Positions 19,410 through 34,485 are shown, counted from the first letter of the stretch. The stretch: DNA of 56,073 bases from Candidatus Enterococcus murrayae (GCF_017315985.1 NZ_JAFLVR010000080.1:1-56073), one strand, 5' to 3'. A program made the numbers and translations. The notes: generated by a model from the letters alone, not told the origin.

Positions 19410-19436
19410 AAAAAGAGCCTTAGTAAATTAAGGCTC
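19410..19436 (-). terminator. Terminator of the pyruvate oxidoreductase gene
   Basis: GAGCCTTA and TAAGGCTC (19415-19436) form an 8-bp stem followed in minus-strand sense by CTTTTT-type U-run. It lies about 115 bp after the stop of the upstream gene and before the cdaA promoter. Confidence 0.75.
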
Positions 19437-19550
19437 CTCCCACTAAAGAATGCTTTTACTTTGTTTTAGTAAAAATAAACTTGGCAGTTACATTTTCGTT
19501 TATTATCTATACTCGCTAAGTCTAATTTTAGCAAAAATGTTAATTCGAAG

Positions 19551-23222
<3,672 letters not shown>

Positions 23223-23245
23223 GTTTTTCCTCCATTTCTAAAACA

Positions 23246-23272
23246 AAAAAAGTCCTTTTAGAAAGAACTTCA
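23246..23272 (-). terminator. Terminator-like hairpin in the leader of nifJ, candidate attenuator
   Basis: In minus-strand sense AAGTTCTTT-CTA-AAAGGACTT then TTTTTTT: a 9-bp stem with one G-U pair and a U-run, lying between the probable promoter and the nifJ start. No other minus-strand gene upstream could own it, since the DsbA-like gene runs the other way. Confidence 0.5.
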
Positions 23273-23363
23273 GATTCAGGCACTTGATACCATCTTGACT
23301 AACTAGTACCCTCAGTAAAATATGAAATCACAAGTTTATAATTTCTCTAACAACGCATTCATT

Positions 23364-23391
23364 ATAAACTAACCACAACTAATTTCAAACA
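23364..23391 (-). promoter_or_regulatory. Probable promoter of nifJ
   Basis: In minus-strand sense TTGAAA then 16 bp then TATAAT, roughly 140 bp before the nifJ start. It predicts a long untranslated leader that contains the terminator-like hairpin at 23246-23272. Confidence 0.5.
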
Positions 23392-23483
23392 CGAGTTTCA
23401 GTCTTTTTAACTTATTTAAATGAAAAGAACTTGTTTTCTTAAAAAATTTTTGTACACTTGTAAGAGAAAGGACGTGTTTTCTC

Positions 23484-23999
23484 ATGGATATCTCTGTTAT
23501 AAAAGGAAAGCTTGTTAATGACTTTAATGGAATCAAAATCGGTTCAGATGCTGCTCCAAAGCGATTAATTGAATTTATAAATCTTCGATGCCCTTTCTGT
23601 AAACAATGGTTTGAAGAATCTTATGACACTTTAAATCAAGCAGTCGCCGAAGGTAAAGTTCAACGCGTTATTAAATTATTAGATAAGGATAAAATTAGTT
23701 TGCAGCGCGGCAACGTAATGCACGAATATATCGATACAGATCCTAAAAAGGCTTTGATTCAAATTCAACTGGCTTTCGAAACGCAAGAAAGTTGGCAAGA
23801 CCTAGAATTAGAAGCAGTCGCTGACTATGCTGAAAAAACATTGCGTTTCAAGCAACAAGCGAACCAAAGCTTGCAAAGTGAAATTCGCAATGAAGCTGAG
23901 CAAGCCAATATTAAGTTTGTTCCCACTGTTATATTAGGTGAACATATCTTTGACGAGTCAATTGATGAAGCTACATTAAAAACTTACATTGCTGAATAA
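23484..23999 (+). CDS. DsbA-like thioredoxin-fold protein
   Basis: 171-residue thioredoxin-fold protein with a CPFC redox motif (Cys36-Cys39, NLRCPFCKQWF) and a C-terminal cis-Pro region (FVPTVILGEHIFDE). It has no signal peptide, so it should act in the cytoplasm as an oxidoreductase, unlike classical exported DsbA. It is divergent from nifJ and convergent with whiA, alone in its transcription unit. AAAGGA precedes the ATG and TACACT with a TTGTTT -35 lies just upstream. The substrate is unknown. Confidence 0.82.
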   Translation: MDISVIKGKLVNDFNGIKIGSDAAPKRLIEFINLRCPFCKQWFEESYDTLNQAVAEGKVQRVIKLLDKDKISLQRGNVMHEYIDTDPKKALIQIQLAFETQESWQDLELEAVADYAEKTLRFKQQANQSLQSEIRNEAEQANIKFVPTVILGEHIFDESIDEATLKTYIAE

Positions 24000-24005
24000 A
24001 GAAAA

Positions 24006-24034
24006 AAACCGTTTGAAATTCAAACGGTTTTTTT
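24006..24034. terminator. Bidirectional terminator between the DsbA-like gene and whiA
   Basis: AAACCGTTTGAA and TTCAAACGGTTT form a perfect 12-bp stem with a one-base symmetrical centre and T-runs on both sides. The whiA stop codon (24020-24022) lies inside it. Confidence 0.88.
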
Positions 24035-24955
24035 ACGCAGATTATCTGCAAAGTCATTAATTTTCCGAATCCGATGATTGATTCCAGATTTAGAGATTGC
24101 GCCAGAAGGTATCATTTCTCCTAGCTCTTTTAAGCTGATTTCGGGATTTTGGATTCTTAATTCTGCAATCTCTTGTAGTTTTTCAGGCAATGATTGCAGT
24201 CCAACGGTTGATTCAATAAAATGAATATTATCAATCTGTTTTGAAGCTGCATCAATCGTTTTATTCATATTTGCTGTTTCACAATTAACCAATCGATTAA
24301 CTGAATTACGCATGTCACGTACAATTCGAACATCTTCAAATTTCAACATTGAGTTGGTAGCACCGATCAGAGTTAAAAAGTCGGCAATTTTCTCTGCCCC
24401 TTTTAAATAAGTAATATAACCGTTACGTCGTTCTAATGTTCGCGCATTTAAATCAAATTGATTCAGCAAGTCACAAATATCTTGATTGTGCTCCTCATAG
24501 ATTGAAGAAATCTCCAAATGGTAGCGGCTGGTTTCGGGATTGTTGACAGAGCCAGAAGCCAAAAATGCGCCACGCAAATAAGCGCGTGTCTTATCATCTG
24601 ATTGTTTAATTTCGTTTGAAATATGAGATTGAAACATCATGCCATCCATAATATCCAAATCCAATAAGATGTTCTGTGTTTCTTGTTTCAATCGAACAAT
24701 ATAAACATTGTTTTTCTTCAATTTCATTTTTCGTCGTACTAACAACTCACTGCGCACCTTATAATGCTCTTTCAGCAAAGTAAAAATCCGACGAGCGATC
24801 GCCGCATTTTCAGTCTGCACATTTAATACAAATTGATGATTGCTCAAGCTTAGCGACCCATTCATTCGTATCAAAGCGGCTAATTCAGCTTGCGCGAGAT
24901 TCTTTTGGACTGCCAGACCCGTTAGCTCTTTTTTTACTTCGGCTGCAAAAGACAT
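24020..24955 (-). CDS. whiA: WhiA, DNA-binding/sporulation-type regulator homologue
   Basis: 311-residue protein with a degenerate LAGLIDADG-like N-terminal region and a C-terminal helix-turn-helix ([27 protein letters not shown]). In actinomycetes WhiA regulates sporulation genes; in non-sporulating Firmicutes it has been tied to cell division and membrane homeostasis, mechanism uncertain. It is the third gene of rapZ-yvcK-whiA, the conserved order. A hairpin in the 84-bp gap after yvcK may lower its expression. Its last codons form part of a terminator. Confidence 0.93.
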   Translation of the reverse strand: MSFAAEVKKELTGLAVQKNLAQAELAALIRMNGSLSLSNHQFVLNVQTENAAIARRIFTLLKEHYKVRSELLVRRKMKLKKNNVYIVRLKQETQNILLDLDIMDGMMFQSHISNEIKQSDDKTRAYLRGAFLASGSVNNPETSRYHLEISSIYEEHNQDICDLLNQFDLNARTLERRNGYITYLKGAEKIADFLTLIGATNSMLKFEDVRIVRDMRNSVNRLVNCETANMNKTIDAASKQIDNIHFIESTVGLQSLPEKLQEIAELRIQNPEISLKELGEMIPSGAISKSGINHRIRKINDFADNLRKKTV

Positions 24956-24980
24956 GACGAGCCCTCCTTCTTCATAATAA

Positions 24981-25009
24981 AGAACTAATTATTCCTAAAA
25001 ATTAGTTCT
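24981..25009 (-). other. Hairpin between yvcK and whiA
   Basis: AGAACTAATT and AATTAGTTCT form a perfect 10-bp stem with a 9-base loop. In minus-strand sense it is followed only by TTATTATG, a weak U-run, so it could be a leaky attenuator or an mRNA processing/stability site. Confidence 0.5.
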
Positions 25010-25039
25010 CACTTGATTAATATTGTATTGATACTCTTT

Positions 25040-26038
25040 TTAAATTTTTGCTCCGAAAACAATTCGAAACAATTCATCAACTACTTTATCACCATCATGA
25101 AAAACACCGCCATCACGCAGTTCTAAAAAGTCGGTGGAAACTACACGACATCCTTCATCTCTGAGACCATTAAAATCATGTGTAACCTGTACCAAATACT
25201 CATCGTAGATTTCAGGGTCCATATAACCTTCAGGAACCTTTTCTGTATTGACTAAAACAGTATCAATAAATTTACTTTCAAGATGCTTATGCAAAACTCG
25301 AATATGATCTGCATCACTAAAATGTTCTGTCTCACCTTTTTGAGTCATGATATTGCAAATATACACGACTTCCGCATTCGTCGAACGAACAGCATCTCCT
25401 AATTCCTGAATCACTAAATTAGGAAGGATGCTTGTGAATAATGACCCTGGGCCCAGCACAACCATATCCGCTTCATGGATAGCGTTGACAACTTTCCGTG
25501 CTGCATGAACAGCTTTTTCCCCACTTTTCTCTGTAACATAGACTTTTTCAATCGTTTTGCGATCAATAGCAATTTTTGACTCACCTACCGCACTTGTTCC
25601 ATCATCAAAATCCGCATGTAAGACTAACGGTGTTTCTGAAGATGGATAAATATGTCCGTCTACATGCATCATCATAGAAAGTAGCTGAATTGCTTCATAC
25701 GTACTGCTACGCATTTCTGATAAAGCAGCGATCAATAGATTTCCAATTGTATGATTGGCAAGAAATTTGTCATCTTCATGAAAACGATATTGAAATAAAT
25801 CTTCATATAGTTTTGGCATATCTGATAGAGCAGCTAATACATTCCTTAAATCACCCGGCGGAGCCATATCAATTGAATCTCTTAATTCGCCACTGCTGCC
25901 TCCATCGTCAGCTACAGTTACGACTGCTGTGATATCCGCACTTTGATTGCGCAAGCTCTTCAAAATGACTGGTAAACCAGTCCCCCCGCCAATCACGACA
26001 ATTTTAGGTTTACGGATACGGTATGTTTTCATTTTCAT
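25040..26038 (-). CDS. yvcK: YvcK/GlmR gluconeogenesis and amino-sugar regulator
   Basis: 332-residue CofD/YvcK-family protein with the nucleotide-sugar-binding GGGTGLP near residue 17-23, [14 protein letters not shown] and GDLRN. It is predicted to bind UDP-GlcNAc; in B. subtilis the homologue GlmR stimulates GlmS and is needed for growth on gluconeogenic carbon. It overlaps the rapZ stop by 4 bp (ATGA). glmS, its likely partner, lies about 10 kb away in this window. Confidence 0.93.
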   Translation of the reverse strand: MKMKTYRIRKPKIVVIGGGTGLPVILKSLRNQSADITAVVTVADDGGSSGELRDSIDMAPPGDLRNVLAALSDMPKLYEDLFQYRFHEDDKFLANHTIGNLLIAALSEMRSSTYEAIQLLSMMMHVDGHIYPSSETPLVLHADFDDGTSAVGESKIAIDRKTIEKVYVTEKSGEKAVHAARKVVNAIHEADMVVLGPGSLFTSILPNLVIQELGDAVRSTNAEVVYICNIMTQKGETEHFSDADHIRVLHKHLESKFIDTVLVNTEKVPEGYMDPEIYDEYLVQVTHDFNGLRDEGCRVVSTDFLELRDGGVFHDGDKVVDELFRIVFGAKI

Positions 26039-26922
26039 GAACGATTCACCGTCTCTTTCCGCTTATCCTTATCACGATGTGTGATATTCACTTTATAATC
26101 GGCATCTTTAATAGCTTTGCCCACTCGTTCGGTCAAAGCAACCGAACGATGTTGACCTCCTGTACAGCCAATTGCAATCGTCAATGAACTTTTCCCTTCC
26201 TTAATATAACCTGGTAAAATATCCATGATAAGTCGTACAAAGTTCGTGTAAAAATTTTCTGTTTCTGGAAATGACATTACGTAATCATAAACAGGTTTAT
26301 CTAAACCCGTTTGCGGACGCAGTTCTGGAATATAATGGGGATTTGGTAAAAAACGCACATCCATTACGATATCTGCGTCAATCGGCAAGCCATATTTAAA
26401 GCCAAAGGAAACAACTTCTACATGGAAGCCCACATCGTCTTTTTGTTTAAACGATTGATTGATTTTTTCTCGTAACTGACGAGGCGTCAAATCTGTCGTA
26501 TCAATCATCAATGTCGCACGATTTTTTAAATCTTCCAAAATACCCCGTTCTTTTCGAATCCCCTCAGAAATCATCCCTTCCATCGCAAGTGGATGAGAAC
26601 GACGAGTCTCTTTATAACGAGAAACCAACTCCTCATCAGAACAATCCAAAAATAAAATACTCGTATCAATAAATCCGGTATTTTCAATTTCTATCAACAT
26701 TTTTTGGATGTCTTCAAAAAAAGAACGTGAACGCAAGTCAACAACTAACGCAATTTTCGTTACCTTCCCTGATTCACGAATTAACTCCCAGAATTTTGGA
26801 ATCAACCCTGGAGGCATGTTATCTACGCAAAAATACCCCATATCTTCAAAACTTTGGATCGCAACGGTTTTTCCTGCCCCGCTCATACCAGTAATGACAA
26901 CTAAATGTAAACTTTCAGTCAT
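26035..26922 (-). CDS. rapZ: RapZ (YvcJ) RNase adapter/nucleotide-binding protein
   Basis: 295-residue P-loop protein. Walker A is GMSGAGKT (12-19) from the ATG at 26922; this start is preferred over GTG 26931 because AAAGGAG lies 8 bp upstream. The C-terminal domain has [10 protein letters not shown], the putative sugar-phosphate or RNA-binding part. In enterobacteria RapZ senses glucosamine-6-phosphate and directs decay of the sRNA GlmZ; in Firmicutes YvcJ's role is less clear. It is the first gene of the operon. Confidence 0.93.
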   Translation of the reverse strand: MTESLHLVVITGMSGAGKTVAIQSFEDMGYFCVDNMPPGLIPKFWELIRESGKVTKIALVVDLRSRSFFEDIQKMLIEIENTGFIDTSILFLDCSDEELVSRYKETRRSHPLAMEGMISEGIRKERGILEDLKNRATLMIDTTDLTPRQLREKINQSFKQKDDVGFHVEVVSFGFKYGLPIDADIVMDVRFLPNPHYIPELRPQTGLDKPVYDYVMSFPETENFYTNFVRLIMDILPGYIKEGKSSLTIAIGCTGGQHRSVALTERVGKAIKDADYKVNITHRDKDKRKETVNRS

Positions 26923-27070
26923 TCGTGTCACTCCTTTCTCATAATTAGGAAATCAAATGTGAAACGATTTTTATTTTATTCATACCACTTTTTTACTATA
27001 CCAATAAAATGCAACAAAAAACGGTGCATTTCTTGAATACCACCTGACATAAGGCAAGCCTCCTGCCCAA

Positions 27071-27118
27071 ATAAAAAGATACCAAAGAAGCTGAACGTTA
27101 GCCTCCTTCGCTATCTTT
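27071..27118 (-). terminator. Second, downstream terminator behind the racemase gene
   Basis: In minus-strand sense AAAGATA...TATCTTT encloses an inner GGAGGCT/AGCTTCT stem and is followed by a T-run. The remainder of 26932-27217 holds the presumed rapZ promoter (TATAGT at 27000-26995) and a small hairpin (27168-27190) and no gene that I can support. Confidence 0.55.
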
Positions 27119-27212
27119 AAAAAATTATAACATTCCAGGCGTGTCTTTGCTACTTATTTGTAATTCTTTACTCTTTCCTAAGAGTAAGAAACTTTTTAAC
27201 ATGACGGAAGAT

Positions 27213-27246
27213 AAAAAAACAGATCTCCTTATTTAGAAGATCTGTT
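27213..27246 (-). terminator. Terminator overlapping the racemase stop codon
   Basis: In minus-strand sense AACAGATCT and AGATCTGTT (27218-27246) pair perfectly and a T-run follows. The TAA at 27229-27231 lies in the loop. Confidence 0.8.
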
Positions 27247-27942
27247 TTTCAGCGCTAATTCAATAGTACGATCGGCTAAGATCGATTGGGCATCGATTAC
27301 CGGATAAGGAACTTCCCTGGTCAGCTCTTGAACCAAAGAGAGTTCCGTGCAGCCCAGGATAGCATTTTGACAACCATATTTTTCGAAGACATCCGAAAGA
27401 ATATCTAAATATAACTCACTATTGATAAAGTCATTTTCTTTCACGTCATGATAGATTAGATGGTTTACTTTGTCTTGGATGTCCTTTTCAGGAACCATGA
27501 CTTCAAACCCTTTTGCCTCCAGCTCGTCTTGATATACTTTGGCAGACATTGTCCCGGCAGTCGCTAGTACGGCAATTTTTTCTCCTGGCTGATGGTGCTT
27601 TGTCACTTCAATGACTGCTTCACGTGGCATATGCAATAAAGGAATTTTTGTAGCAGCTTGAAGTTGCTTGAAAAAATAATGAGCAGTGTTACAGGTCAGC
27701 ACGATAAAATCTGGCTGCAACAAATTTTGTTTCTCGATATCGTCTAATAAAAACGGTAACGGGCTTGGTGCCTCATGGTTTAAGATATACGCTGTTCGGT
27801 CAGGAACAGTCGCGTGATTGAACATCACGTAATTTAAGTATTCTTGATCATTATGAGCATGTGTCCGCTGATTTAAGATGCGAATAAAACTTTCCGTCGC
27901 CATCGTACCCATACCGCCAAGAACACTAAAGAAATTTTCCAT
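27229..27942 (-). CDS. racD: Aspartate racemase supplying D-Asp for the cell wall
   Basis: 237-residue PLP-independent Asp/Glu racemase. The two catalytic cysteines are visible as Cys84 (LTCNTAH) and Cys198 (LGCTEL). The protein starts with the family motif [10 protein letters not shown]. It lies 2 bp behind the D-aspartate ligase gene, as in E. faecium, which makes aspartate the likely substrate rather than glutamate. A D-Asp pool is needed for the branch on the lysine of the wall precursor. Confidence 0.88.
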   Translation of the reverse strand: MENFFSVLGGMGTMATESFIRILNQRTHAHNDQEYLNYVMFNHATVPDRTAYILNHEAPSPLPFLLDDIEKQNLLQPDFIVLTCNTAHYFFKQLQAATKIPLLHMPREAVIEVTKHHQPGEKIAVLATAGTMSAKVYQDELEAKGFEVMVPEKDIQDKVNHLIYHDVKENDFINSELYLDILSDVFEKYGCQNAILGCTELSLVQELTREVPYPVIDAQSILADRTIELALKNRSSK

Positions 27943-27944
27943 AT

Positions 27945-29201
27945 TTATCCTTCTTTCTCTTTAAAGAATAAATCAAATCGTCCTTTATACTTGCTGAACA
28001 TATATTTCATTAGTACCCAACGCATTAGAGACATATCTTTCTTATAGAAGACTGTCGTGCCCCAATGATTTTTTTTGATCATTTCTAAGGCTTTTTCTTT
28101 GTCTGCGTTGTTACGAGCAAATTTTTCAAAAACACCTTTTGGTACACCCATCCATAACATGGATGTAGCAGACCCTGCTTTTCCATAAATCGTTTCACTG
28201 AACGGTTTTTCATACACACGATCTTCAGTCACATACTGTGCCAAATTGAACCCGTTCAACGTTACAAAGAAACTGCTGCGACCTTGACGCAAGTTGATTT
28301 CAAATAATTTGTATTCGCCATCGCGCGGATCATACTTCATATCAAAATTTGCAAATCCTGTGTAATCGATTTTTTCTAAAAAGCTCTTAATCGTCTGATA
28401 GATTTTTTCATTGTATTCTGGCATAATCGCTACATAGTTCCCGATTGCTTCCGGAGAAGGATCTTCTAATAGCGGATGTCCTAAACACATCATACGAACT
28501 TGATGGTTTTGATCAACATAAGCATTCAAAACACGCATATTGCTGTCATCACCTGGAATAAAGTCTTGAGCAATCATTTCACTAGTGTAGCCAGCTTGGT
28601 AAATGCGTTCAATGATCATATCAAACTCATCACGCGTATCTAAAATAAAGGCTTTCTTGCGGCCTTCAAAATCGATAGATAGCCATTCTACACTATTCGC
28701 AGGTTTTAAGGCAACTGGGAAATCGAATGGCAGTTCCTGCTTCAACTTGCCAGCTTCCAGCATATCTTCTGTAATAATAAATGTGTTCGGATAGGGTAAA
28801 TCATATTTTTCACAAATTTCATAGAAGCTGACTTTGCTGATCAAGCTTTGTAATAAATCAAAATTAATATAAGGGCAGATAAACCATTCAGAAAGTTCGT
28901 CTTTATGTTGTGAAACTAACTCAGCATACCCGTCACCACAAGCAATCAATAAATATTTAGTATCAGGTTCGTTATAGGTACTTCTTCCTAATTCCCGCAT
29001 TTGTTCAATAAACACCGGATCCTTATCAAATCCTGAAACAACATGAACATTCACGATCTTACTGTATTTTGTTGGTGCCAATTGCAGGCCAGCGTAGGCC
29101 TCTGAAACGATCCCATAGGCTTCATGAAAGGAACGGGCCATACCGTAGACATTAATATCGCTTCCCAATAAAATCGGGACAAATTTTTGTTTTTCATTCA
29201 T
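27945..29201 (-). CDS. D-aspartate ligase (Aslfm type), ATP-grasp
   Basis: 418-residue ATP-grasp enzyme that adds D-aspartate to the epsilon-amino group of lysine in UDP-MurNAc-pentapeptide, forming the side chain that becomes the D-Asx cross-bridge. It has FILLGSD-type N-terminal fold ([12 protein letters not shown]), the central [21 protein letters not shown]-binding loop and the C-terminal metal/ATP motifs FANFDMKYD and [11 protein letters not shown]. From memory it matches E. faecium Aslfm closely along its length. The adjoining racemase gene supports this substrate. No peptidoglycan gene besides these lies beside it. Confidence 0.88.
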   Translation of the reverse strand: MNEKQKFVPILLGSDINVYGMARSFHEAYGIVSEAYAGLQLAPTKYSKIVNVHVVSGFDKDPVFIEQMRELGRSTYNEPDTKYLLIACGDGYAELVSQHKDELSEWFICPYINFDLLQSLISKVSFYEICEKYDLPYPNTFIITEDMLEAGKLKQELPFDFPVALKPANSVEWLSIDFEGRKKAFILDTRDEFDMIIERIYQAGYTSEMIAQDFIPGDDSNMRVLNAYVDQNHQVRMMCLGHPLLEDPSPEAIGNYVAIMPEYNEKIYQTIKSFLEKIDYTGFANFDMKYDPRDGEYKLFEINLRQGRSSFFVTLNGFNLAQYVTEDRVYEKPFSETIYGKAGSATSMLWMGVPKGVFEKFARNNADKEKALEMIKKNHWGTTVFYKKDMSLMRWVLMKYMFSKYKGRFDLFFKEKEG

Positions 29202-29248
29202 ATTCTATTACACCTTCTCATTCTAAATCCTTGATAATCATACCATAA

Positions 29249-29286
29249 AGAAAAATGCAAGCAAAGGAGAATCCTTCACTTGCATT
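29249..29286 (-). terminator. Terminator of uvrA
   Basis: In minus-strand sense a 15-bp stem with two G-U pairs (AATGCAAG...CTTGCATT) and a three-base loop (29254-29286) is followed by TTTC. It lies 17 bp after the uvrA stop, ahead of the ligase gene. Confidence 0.82.
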
Positions 29287-29302
29287 AAGCTTTAGTCATT
29301 AC

Positions 29303-32125
29303 TTATTTTTTTAGGACACGTTTTAAATAATGACCCGTATAACTTTCCGTTACATCAGCGATTTCTTCTGGCGTACCTGTCGCTAAAATAGTTCCACCGC
29401 CATCTCCGCCTTCCGGACCAAGATCAATGACATAATCGGCAGACTTGATAACGTCTAAATTATGCTCAATAACTAGAACAGTATTTCCAGCATCAACAAA
29501 ACGCTCAAGTACTTTCAATAAGCGAGCAATGTCGTCTGTGTGTAATCCGGTTGTAGGCTCGTCTAAAATATAAAAATTCTTGCCGTTAGAATTCTTATGC
29601 AGTTCACTAGCAAGCTTCATCCGCTGCGCTTCACCGCCAGAAAGAGTTGTTGCTGGTTGTCCCATTGTAACGTATCCCAAACCGACATCTACGATCGTTT
29701 GCAGTTTACGATGTATTTTAGGGATGTGTTTGAAGAACTCAACAGCATCTTCCACCGTCATTTCCAAAATATCAGCAATGTTCTTTCCTTTATAATGGAC
29801 TTCCAATGTTTCAGAATTGTAACGTTTGCCATGACAAACTTCACATGGCACATACACATCAGGCAAGAAATGCATCTCTATTTTAATGATCCCATCGCCC
29901 CGACAAGCTTCACAGCGTCCACCTTTGACGTTGAAGCTGAATCGGCCTTTTTTATATCCACGAATTTTTGCTTCATTCGTCTGTGCAAATAAATCACGAA
30001 TATCATCAAAAACACTCGTATAGGTTGCAGGGTTGCTTCGCGGTGTACGGCCAATTGGACTTTGATCAATATCGACTAATTTTTCAATATTATTGTAACC
30101 AGTAATTTTTTTGAACTTACCAGGTTTATTTGAGTTGCGATTTAATTTTTGTGCCAAGGCTTTTTTTAGAATTTGATTTACCAATGTTGATTTACCAGAA
30201 CCTGAAACACCTGTGACTGCCACGAATTTTCCTAATGGAAATTCTGCATCAATACTCTTCAAATTATTTTCAACAGCACCAGTAACCTTGATTTTCTTTC
30301 CGTTTCCTTTACGGCGTTCTTTAGGAACCGCTATTTCTCGCTTTCCTGATAAATACTGACCTGTTAAGGATTTTGGATTCTTCTCAACCTGTTTAGGAGT
30401 TCCTGCCGCGACGATCTCGCCTCCTTGATCGCCCGCGCCAGGCCCAACATCAATTAGATAATCTGCTGCACGCATTGTATCCTCATCATGTTCTACTACA
30501 ATCAACGTGTTCCCTAAATCGCGCATGCGCTTCAAGGATTCAATCAAACGATCATTATCTCGTTGATGTAAACCAATCGAAGGTTCATCTAAAATGTAAA
30601 GAACTCCAGATAAATTTGAACCAATTTGAGTTGCCAGACGAATTCGCTGTGCCTCACCACCAGATAAGGTGCCTGAAGCGCGACTTAAAGTCAGATAATC
30701 CAAGCCAACATTTCGCAAAAAGCTTAATCGATCCTTGATTTCCTTCAAAATCGGCTTAGCAATGACTTTTTCCTGCTCACTTAAAGCCACTGTTTCAAAG
30801 AATTCCAAGGCGCTATTAATTGAATCTTCACTCACTTGCCCAATATTCACATCATTAATCTGAACTGATAATGCCTGTGGATTTAAACGGTAGCCATGGC
30901 ATGTTTGACAAGTTAATTCTGTCATATATAAACGCATTTGATCTCGAGTGAAATCACTATTCGTTTCTGCATAACGCCGATTAATATTGTTGATAATTCC
31001 TTCAAAAGGAACTTCCACATCACGAACACCGCCAAAATCATTTTCGTAGTGGAAATGGAAATTATCACCATTTGAACCATTTAAGATAATATCCTGATGT
31101 TCTTTTGGTAATTCTTCAAAGGCTGTGTCCATGTCAATCCCAAAACTTATACAAGCTTGCTCCAACATTTGAGGATAATATTGTGAACTGATTGGGTTCC
31201 AAGGGACTAATGCTCCTTCTCTCAGCGTCTTGCTTTGATCTGGAATCACTAAATCCATGTCCACTTCCAATTTCACGCCTAACCCGTCACAATCTGGGCA
31301 GGCACCAAATGGAGCGTTGAATGAAAATAGTCGAGGCTCTAGTTCTCCAACTGTGAAACCGCAATAAGGACACGCATAATGCTCACTGAACAACATTTCT
31401 TTTTCACCAATCACATCAACGATCGCGTAGCCTTCCGCTAAACGCAATGCAGCTTCAAAAGAATCAAATAAACGTGAGCGGATTCCCTCTTTCACGACAA
31501 TTCGGTCAACAATAATTTCGATGTCGTGTTTTTTATTTTTTGTCAATTCAGGCGCTTCTGTCACATCGTACATTTCGCCGTCAACACGCATGCGGACATA
31601 GCCCTCACGCTGAATCATTTCAAAAACCTTTTTATGCTGCCCTTTTTTCTTAGCAACTACTGGCGCTAAGATTTGTATTTTAGTCCGTTCTGGTAATTCC
31701 AAAACTTTATCGACCATTTGCTCAACCGATTGAGACGTGATCTCGATATGGTCATTAGGACAGATTGGATGACCAACGCGTGCGTATAACAGACGCAAGT
31801 AATCATTGATCTCAGTTACAGTCCCTACTGTCGATCGAGGATTCTTACTTGTCGTTTTTTGATCAATTGAGATTGCCGGACTCAAGCCATCAATGCTATC
31901 TACATCTGGTTTGTCCATTTGCCCCAGAAATTGCCTTGCGTATGCAGATAGGCTTTCCACATAGCGTCGTTGTCCTTCTGCATAGAGCGTATCAAAAGCC
32001 AACGAGCTTTTCCCTGAACCAGATAAACCAGTAACAACCACCATTTTGTCACGAGGAATCGTAACATCAACGTTTTTCAAATTGTGAGCGCGTGCTCCAT
32101 GAATTACTATCTTATCATTCGCCAT
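29303..32125 (-). CDS. uvrA: Excinuclease ABC subunit A
   Basis: 940-residue damage-sensing ATPase of nucleotide excision repair. Two ABC-type ATPase halves are visible: Walker [11 protein letters not shown] (about 33-42) and [10 protein letters not shown] (about 640-650), signatures LSGGEAQR at about 487 and 826. Two zinc-finger regions are present (CPYC...CPDC and CEAC...CEVC). It lies 184 bp after uvrB in the usual uvrB-uvrA order. That gap has no gene I can support and no clear LexA box. Confidence 0.97.
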   Translation of the reverse strand: MANDKIVIHGARAHNLKNVDVTIPRDKMVVVTGLSGSGKSSLAFDTLYAEGQRRYVESLSAYARQFLGQMDKPDVDSIDGLSPAISIDQKTTSKNPRSTVGTVTEINDYLRLLYARVGHPICPNDHIEITSQSVEQMVDKVLELPERTKIQILAPVVAKKKGQHKKVFEMIQREGYVRMRVDGEMYDVTEAPELTKNKKHDIEIIVDRIVVKEGIRSRLFDSFEAALRLAEGYAIVDVIGEKEMLFSEHYACPYCGFTVGELEPRLFSFNAPFGACPDCDGLGVKLEVDMDLVIPDQSKTLREGALVPWNPISSQYYPQMLEQACISFGIDMDTAFEELPKEHQDIILNGSNGDNFHFHYENDFGGVRDVEVPFEGIINNINRRYAETNSDFTRDQMRLYMTELTCQTCHGYRLNPQALSVQINDVNIGQVSEDSINSALEFFETVALSEQEKVIAKPILKEIKDRLSFLRNVGLDYLTLSRASGTLSGGEAQRIRLATQIGSNLSGVLYILDEPSIGLHQRDNDRLIESLKRMRDLGNTLIVVEHDEDTMRAADYLIDVGPGAGDQGGEIVAAGTPKQVEKNPKSLTGQYLSGKREIAVPKERRKGNGKKIKVTGAVENNLKSIDAEFPLGKFVAVTGVSGSGKSTLVNQILKKALAQKLNRNSNKPGKFKKITGYNNIEKLVDIDQSPIGRTPRSNPATYTSVFDDIRDLFAQTNEAKIRGYKKGRFSFNVKGGRCEACRGDGIIKIEMHFLPDVYVPCEVCHGKRYNSETLEVHYKGKNIADILEMTVEDAVEFFKHIPKIHRKLQTIVDVGLGYVTMGQPATTLSGGEAQRMKLASELHKNSNGKNFYILDEPTTGLHTDDIARLLKVLERFVDAGNTVLVIEHNLDVIKSADYVIDLGPEGGDGGGTILATGTPEEIADVTESYTGHYLKRVLKK

Positions 32126-32309
32126 TTATATCTCCTATTTCAACTTTGTCGTATTCATTTTTCTAAAAAAAACGAAAAATGAGTGTTATCTTCATCCGTA
32201 GATCATTCCACTAAACTTTTCTATCAGTTATCTTGAGCAGCATGTCGTCTTTTCTCCAAATGACGAGAACTGGTAAAAGTGGAATTGACATCTTATTAAA
32301 TATTTTGAT

Positions 32310-34301
32310 TTATTCTGCTGCTTTTAATTCTAATATCGTATCACGCAAGGTTGCTGCAGTTTCGAAATCTAGCGTCTTAGCGGCTTCACGCATTTCATCT
32401 TCAAGCTTCGCAATGAGTTCTTTGCGTTCTGATTTCGTTAGCTCTTCATAGGAAGTTGTATCGTAAGTTTCAACCGCTTCTGCAACTTTACTAATCGCAA
32501 TCAAATCACGAATCTCTTTAATAATTGTTTTAGGCTCAATGCCATGTTCTTCATTATATTGCTGCTGAATGCTACGTCGACGTGAGGTTTCATCCATTGC
32601 TCGTTGCATTGAATCCGTGACTTTGTCAGCATACATAATCACTCTACCTTCCGAGTTACGAGCGGCACGTCCAATGGTTTGGACCAAAGAACGTTCGCTT
32701 CGCAGGAAGCCTTCCTTGTCTGCATCCAAGATCGCCACTAATGAAACTTCCGGTACATCCAGACCTTCTCGCAGCAAATTGATCCCAACAAGTACATCAA
32801 ACTTGCCCAAACGCAGATCACGTATAATTTCAGTACGTTCAAGCGTTTTGATATCACTGTGCAGATACTTGACTTTAATCCCAAGTTCTTTGAAGTAATC
32901 TGTTAAGTCCTCTGACATTTTCTTCGTTAAAGTGGTGACAAATACCCGTTCATTCCGTTCAGAACGTTCGTTAATTTCTCCTACCAAGTCATCGATTTGT
33001 CCCATTATTGGACGCACTTCAATAACCGGATCTAATAAACCAGTTGGACGGATAATCTGCTCAACCACTGTATCTGTTTCTTCGTGCTCATAAGGCCCTG
33101 GAGTCGCTGAAACGTATACGATTTGATTAACGCGTTCTTCAAACTCCTTTAACTGTAAAGGCCGATTATCTAATGCTGACGGCAAACGAAAACCATAATC
33201 TACCAGCATCTGCTTACGTGCACGGTCGCCATTATACATTCCGCGTACCTGAGGCATCGTTACATGTGATTCGTCAACAACAAGTAAAAAGTCTTCTGGG
33301 AAAAAATCAATCAGCGTATAAGGTGGTTCTCCTTCTTTCCGACCATCCATATGTCGTGAATAGTTTTCAATACCCGAGGTATAACCCATTTCTCGCAGCA
33401 TTTCAATATCATAATTCGTCCGTTGCTCCAAACGCTGAGCTTCTAGTAACTTATTATCGTTTCTTAAAACTTCCAATCGATCAGCAAGTTCTTTTTGAAT
33501 GTTGCTGATGGCTACTTCCATATGTTCTTCATTTGTTAAAAAGTGAGTCGCAGGGAAAATAGCTACGTGTTCTGTTTCTCCTGTGATTTCTCCCGTCAAA
33601 GCGTCTACCTCACGTATCCGCTCAATCTCATCTCCAAAAAATTCCACGCGTAAAGCACGTTCGTCTCGTGAAGCAGGGAATATCTCCACTACATCACCAC
33701 GAACGCGAAAACGACCACGTTGAAAATCAATATCGTTTCGTTCAAATTGAATATCGATCAGGTTTCGCAGCAGTTGATTTCGATCCATCTCCATTCCCAC
33801 ACGCAGTGAGACGACCTGCTCCAAATATTCTTTCGGCGAACCCAGACCAAAGATGCAAGAGACCGATGCTACGACAATTACATCATTTCTCTCCAGCAGA
33901 GCACTTGTCGCCGAGTGACGCAGTTTGTCAATCTCATCATTGATGCTCGAATCTTTTTCGATATACGTATCGCTAGAAGGAACATAAGCCTCGGGTTGAT
34001 AATAATCGTAATAGCTGACAAAATACTCCACCGCATTGTTAGGAAAGAATTCCTTAAACTCACCGTATAATTGTCCTGCTAATGTCTTATTATGGGCAAT
34101 AATCAACGTTGGTTTATTAACCTCTTTGATGACATTGGAAATCGTATAAGTTTTCCCTGTACCGGTGGCACCTAAAAGTATTTGTGCTTTTTTTCCATCG
34201 ACGATTCCTTCGGCGAGCTGTTCAATGGCCTCAGGCTGATCGCCAGCAGGCTGATATTTTGAATGAAGGTCGAACGTGTTGTCCGTTACTCTTTCAATCA
34301 T
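32310..34301 (-). CDS. uvrB: Excinuclease ABC subunit B
   Basis: 663-residue helicase-like subunit that receives the lesion from UvrA and recruits UvrC. Walker A GATGTGKT (about 44-51), the beta-hairpin region [12 protein letters not shown] (about 95), DEAD-type box DESH near 340, the helicase VI motif GRAARN and the C-terminal UVR domain (last 45 residues, [18 protein letters not shown]) are all visible. It has its own promoter with a LexA-like box. Confidence 0.97.
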   Translation of the reverse strand: MIERVTDNTFDLHSKYQPAGDQPEAIEQLAEGIVDGKKAQILLGATGTGKTYTISNVIKEVNKPTLIIAHNKTLAGQLYGEFKEFFPNNAVEYFVSYYDYYQPEAYVPSSDTYIEKDSSINDEIDKLRHSATSALLERNDVIVVASVSCIFGLGSPKEYLEQVVSLRVGMEMDRNQLLRNLIDIQFERNDIDFQRGRFRVRGDVVEIFPASRDERALRVEFFGDEIERIREVDALTGEITGETEHVAIFPATHFLTNEEHMEVAISNIQKELADRLEVLRNDNKLLEAQRLEQRTNYDIEMLREMGYTSGIENYSRHMDGRKEGEPPYTLIDFFPEDFLLVVDESHVTMPQVRGMYNGDRARKQMLVDYGFRLPSALDNRPLQLKEFEERVNQIVYVSATPGPYEHEETDTVVEQIIRPTGLLDPVIEVRPIMGQIDDLVGEINERSERNERVFVTTLTKKMSEDLTDYFKELGIKVKYLHSDIKTLERTEIIRDLRLGKFDVLVGINLLREGLDVPEVSLVAILDADKEGFLRSERSLVQTIGRAARNSEGRVIMYADKVTDSMQRAMDETSRRRSIQQQYNEEHGIEPKTIIKEIRDLIAISKVAEAVETYDTTSYEELTKSERKELIAKLEDEMREAAKTLDFETAATLRDTILELKAAE

Positions 34302-34351
34302 ACAAAAATCCCCCTTTTTATATTAAATGAACAAAGATTTTCCATTCCAAA

Positions 34352-34380
34352 ATTATAGCATACCGAACATATTTTCGCCA
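34352..34380 (-). promoter_or_regulatory. uvrB promoter with a LexA/DinR (SOS) box
   Basis: TATAAT in minus-strand sense at 34357-34352 with TGGCGA 17 bp upstream. CGAACATATTTTCG at 34364-34377 matches the Gram-positive LexA box CGAACATATGTTCG at 13 of 14 bases and lies between the -10 and -35, where it would block RNA polymerase. Damage-inducible expression of uvrBA is expected in Firmicutes. Confidence 0.75.
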
Positions 34381-34485
34381 TTTTTTATTCTTGTCGTAAG
34401 AAGTTCTTAAAAACGTCCATGTTACATTTTGTTACATCTCATGTTATAAATTTTTTGCTTTTTTTCTATCCTCCAATGAAGCCTC

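Noticed and set aside
29597-29992. 131-residue ORF opposite uvrA
   Set aside because: Antisense to a conserved coding region, no start signals.
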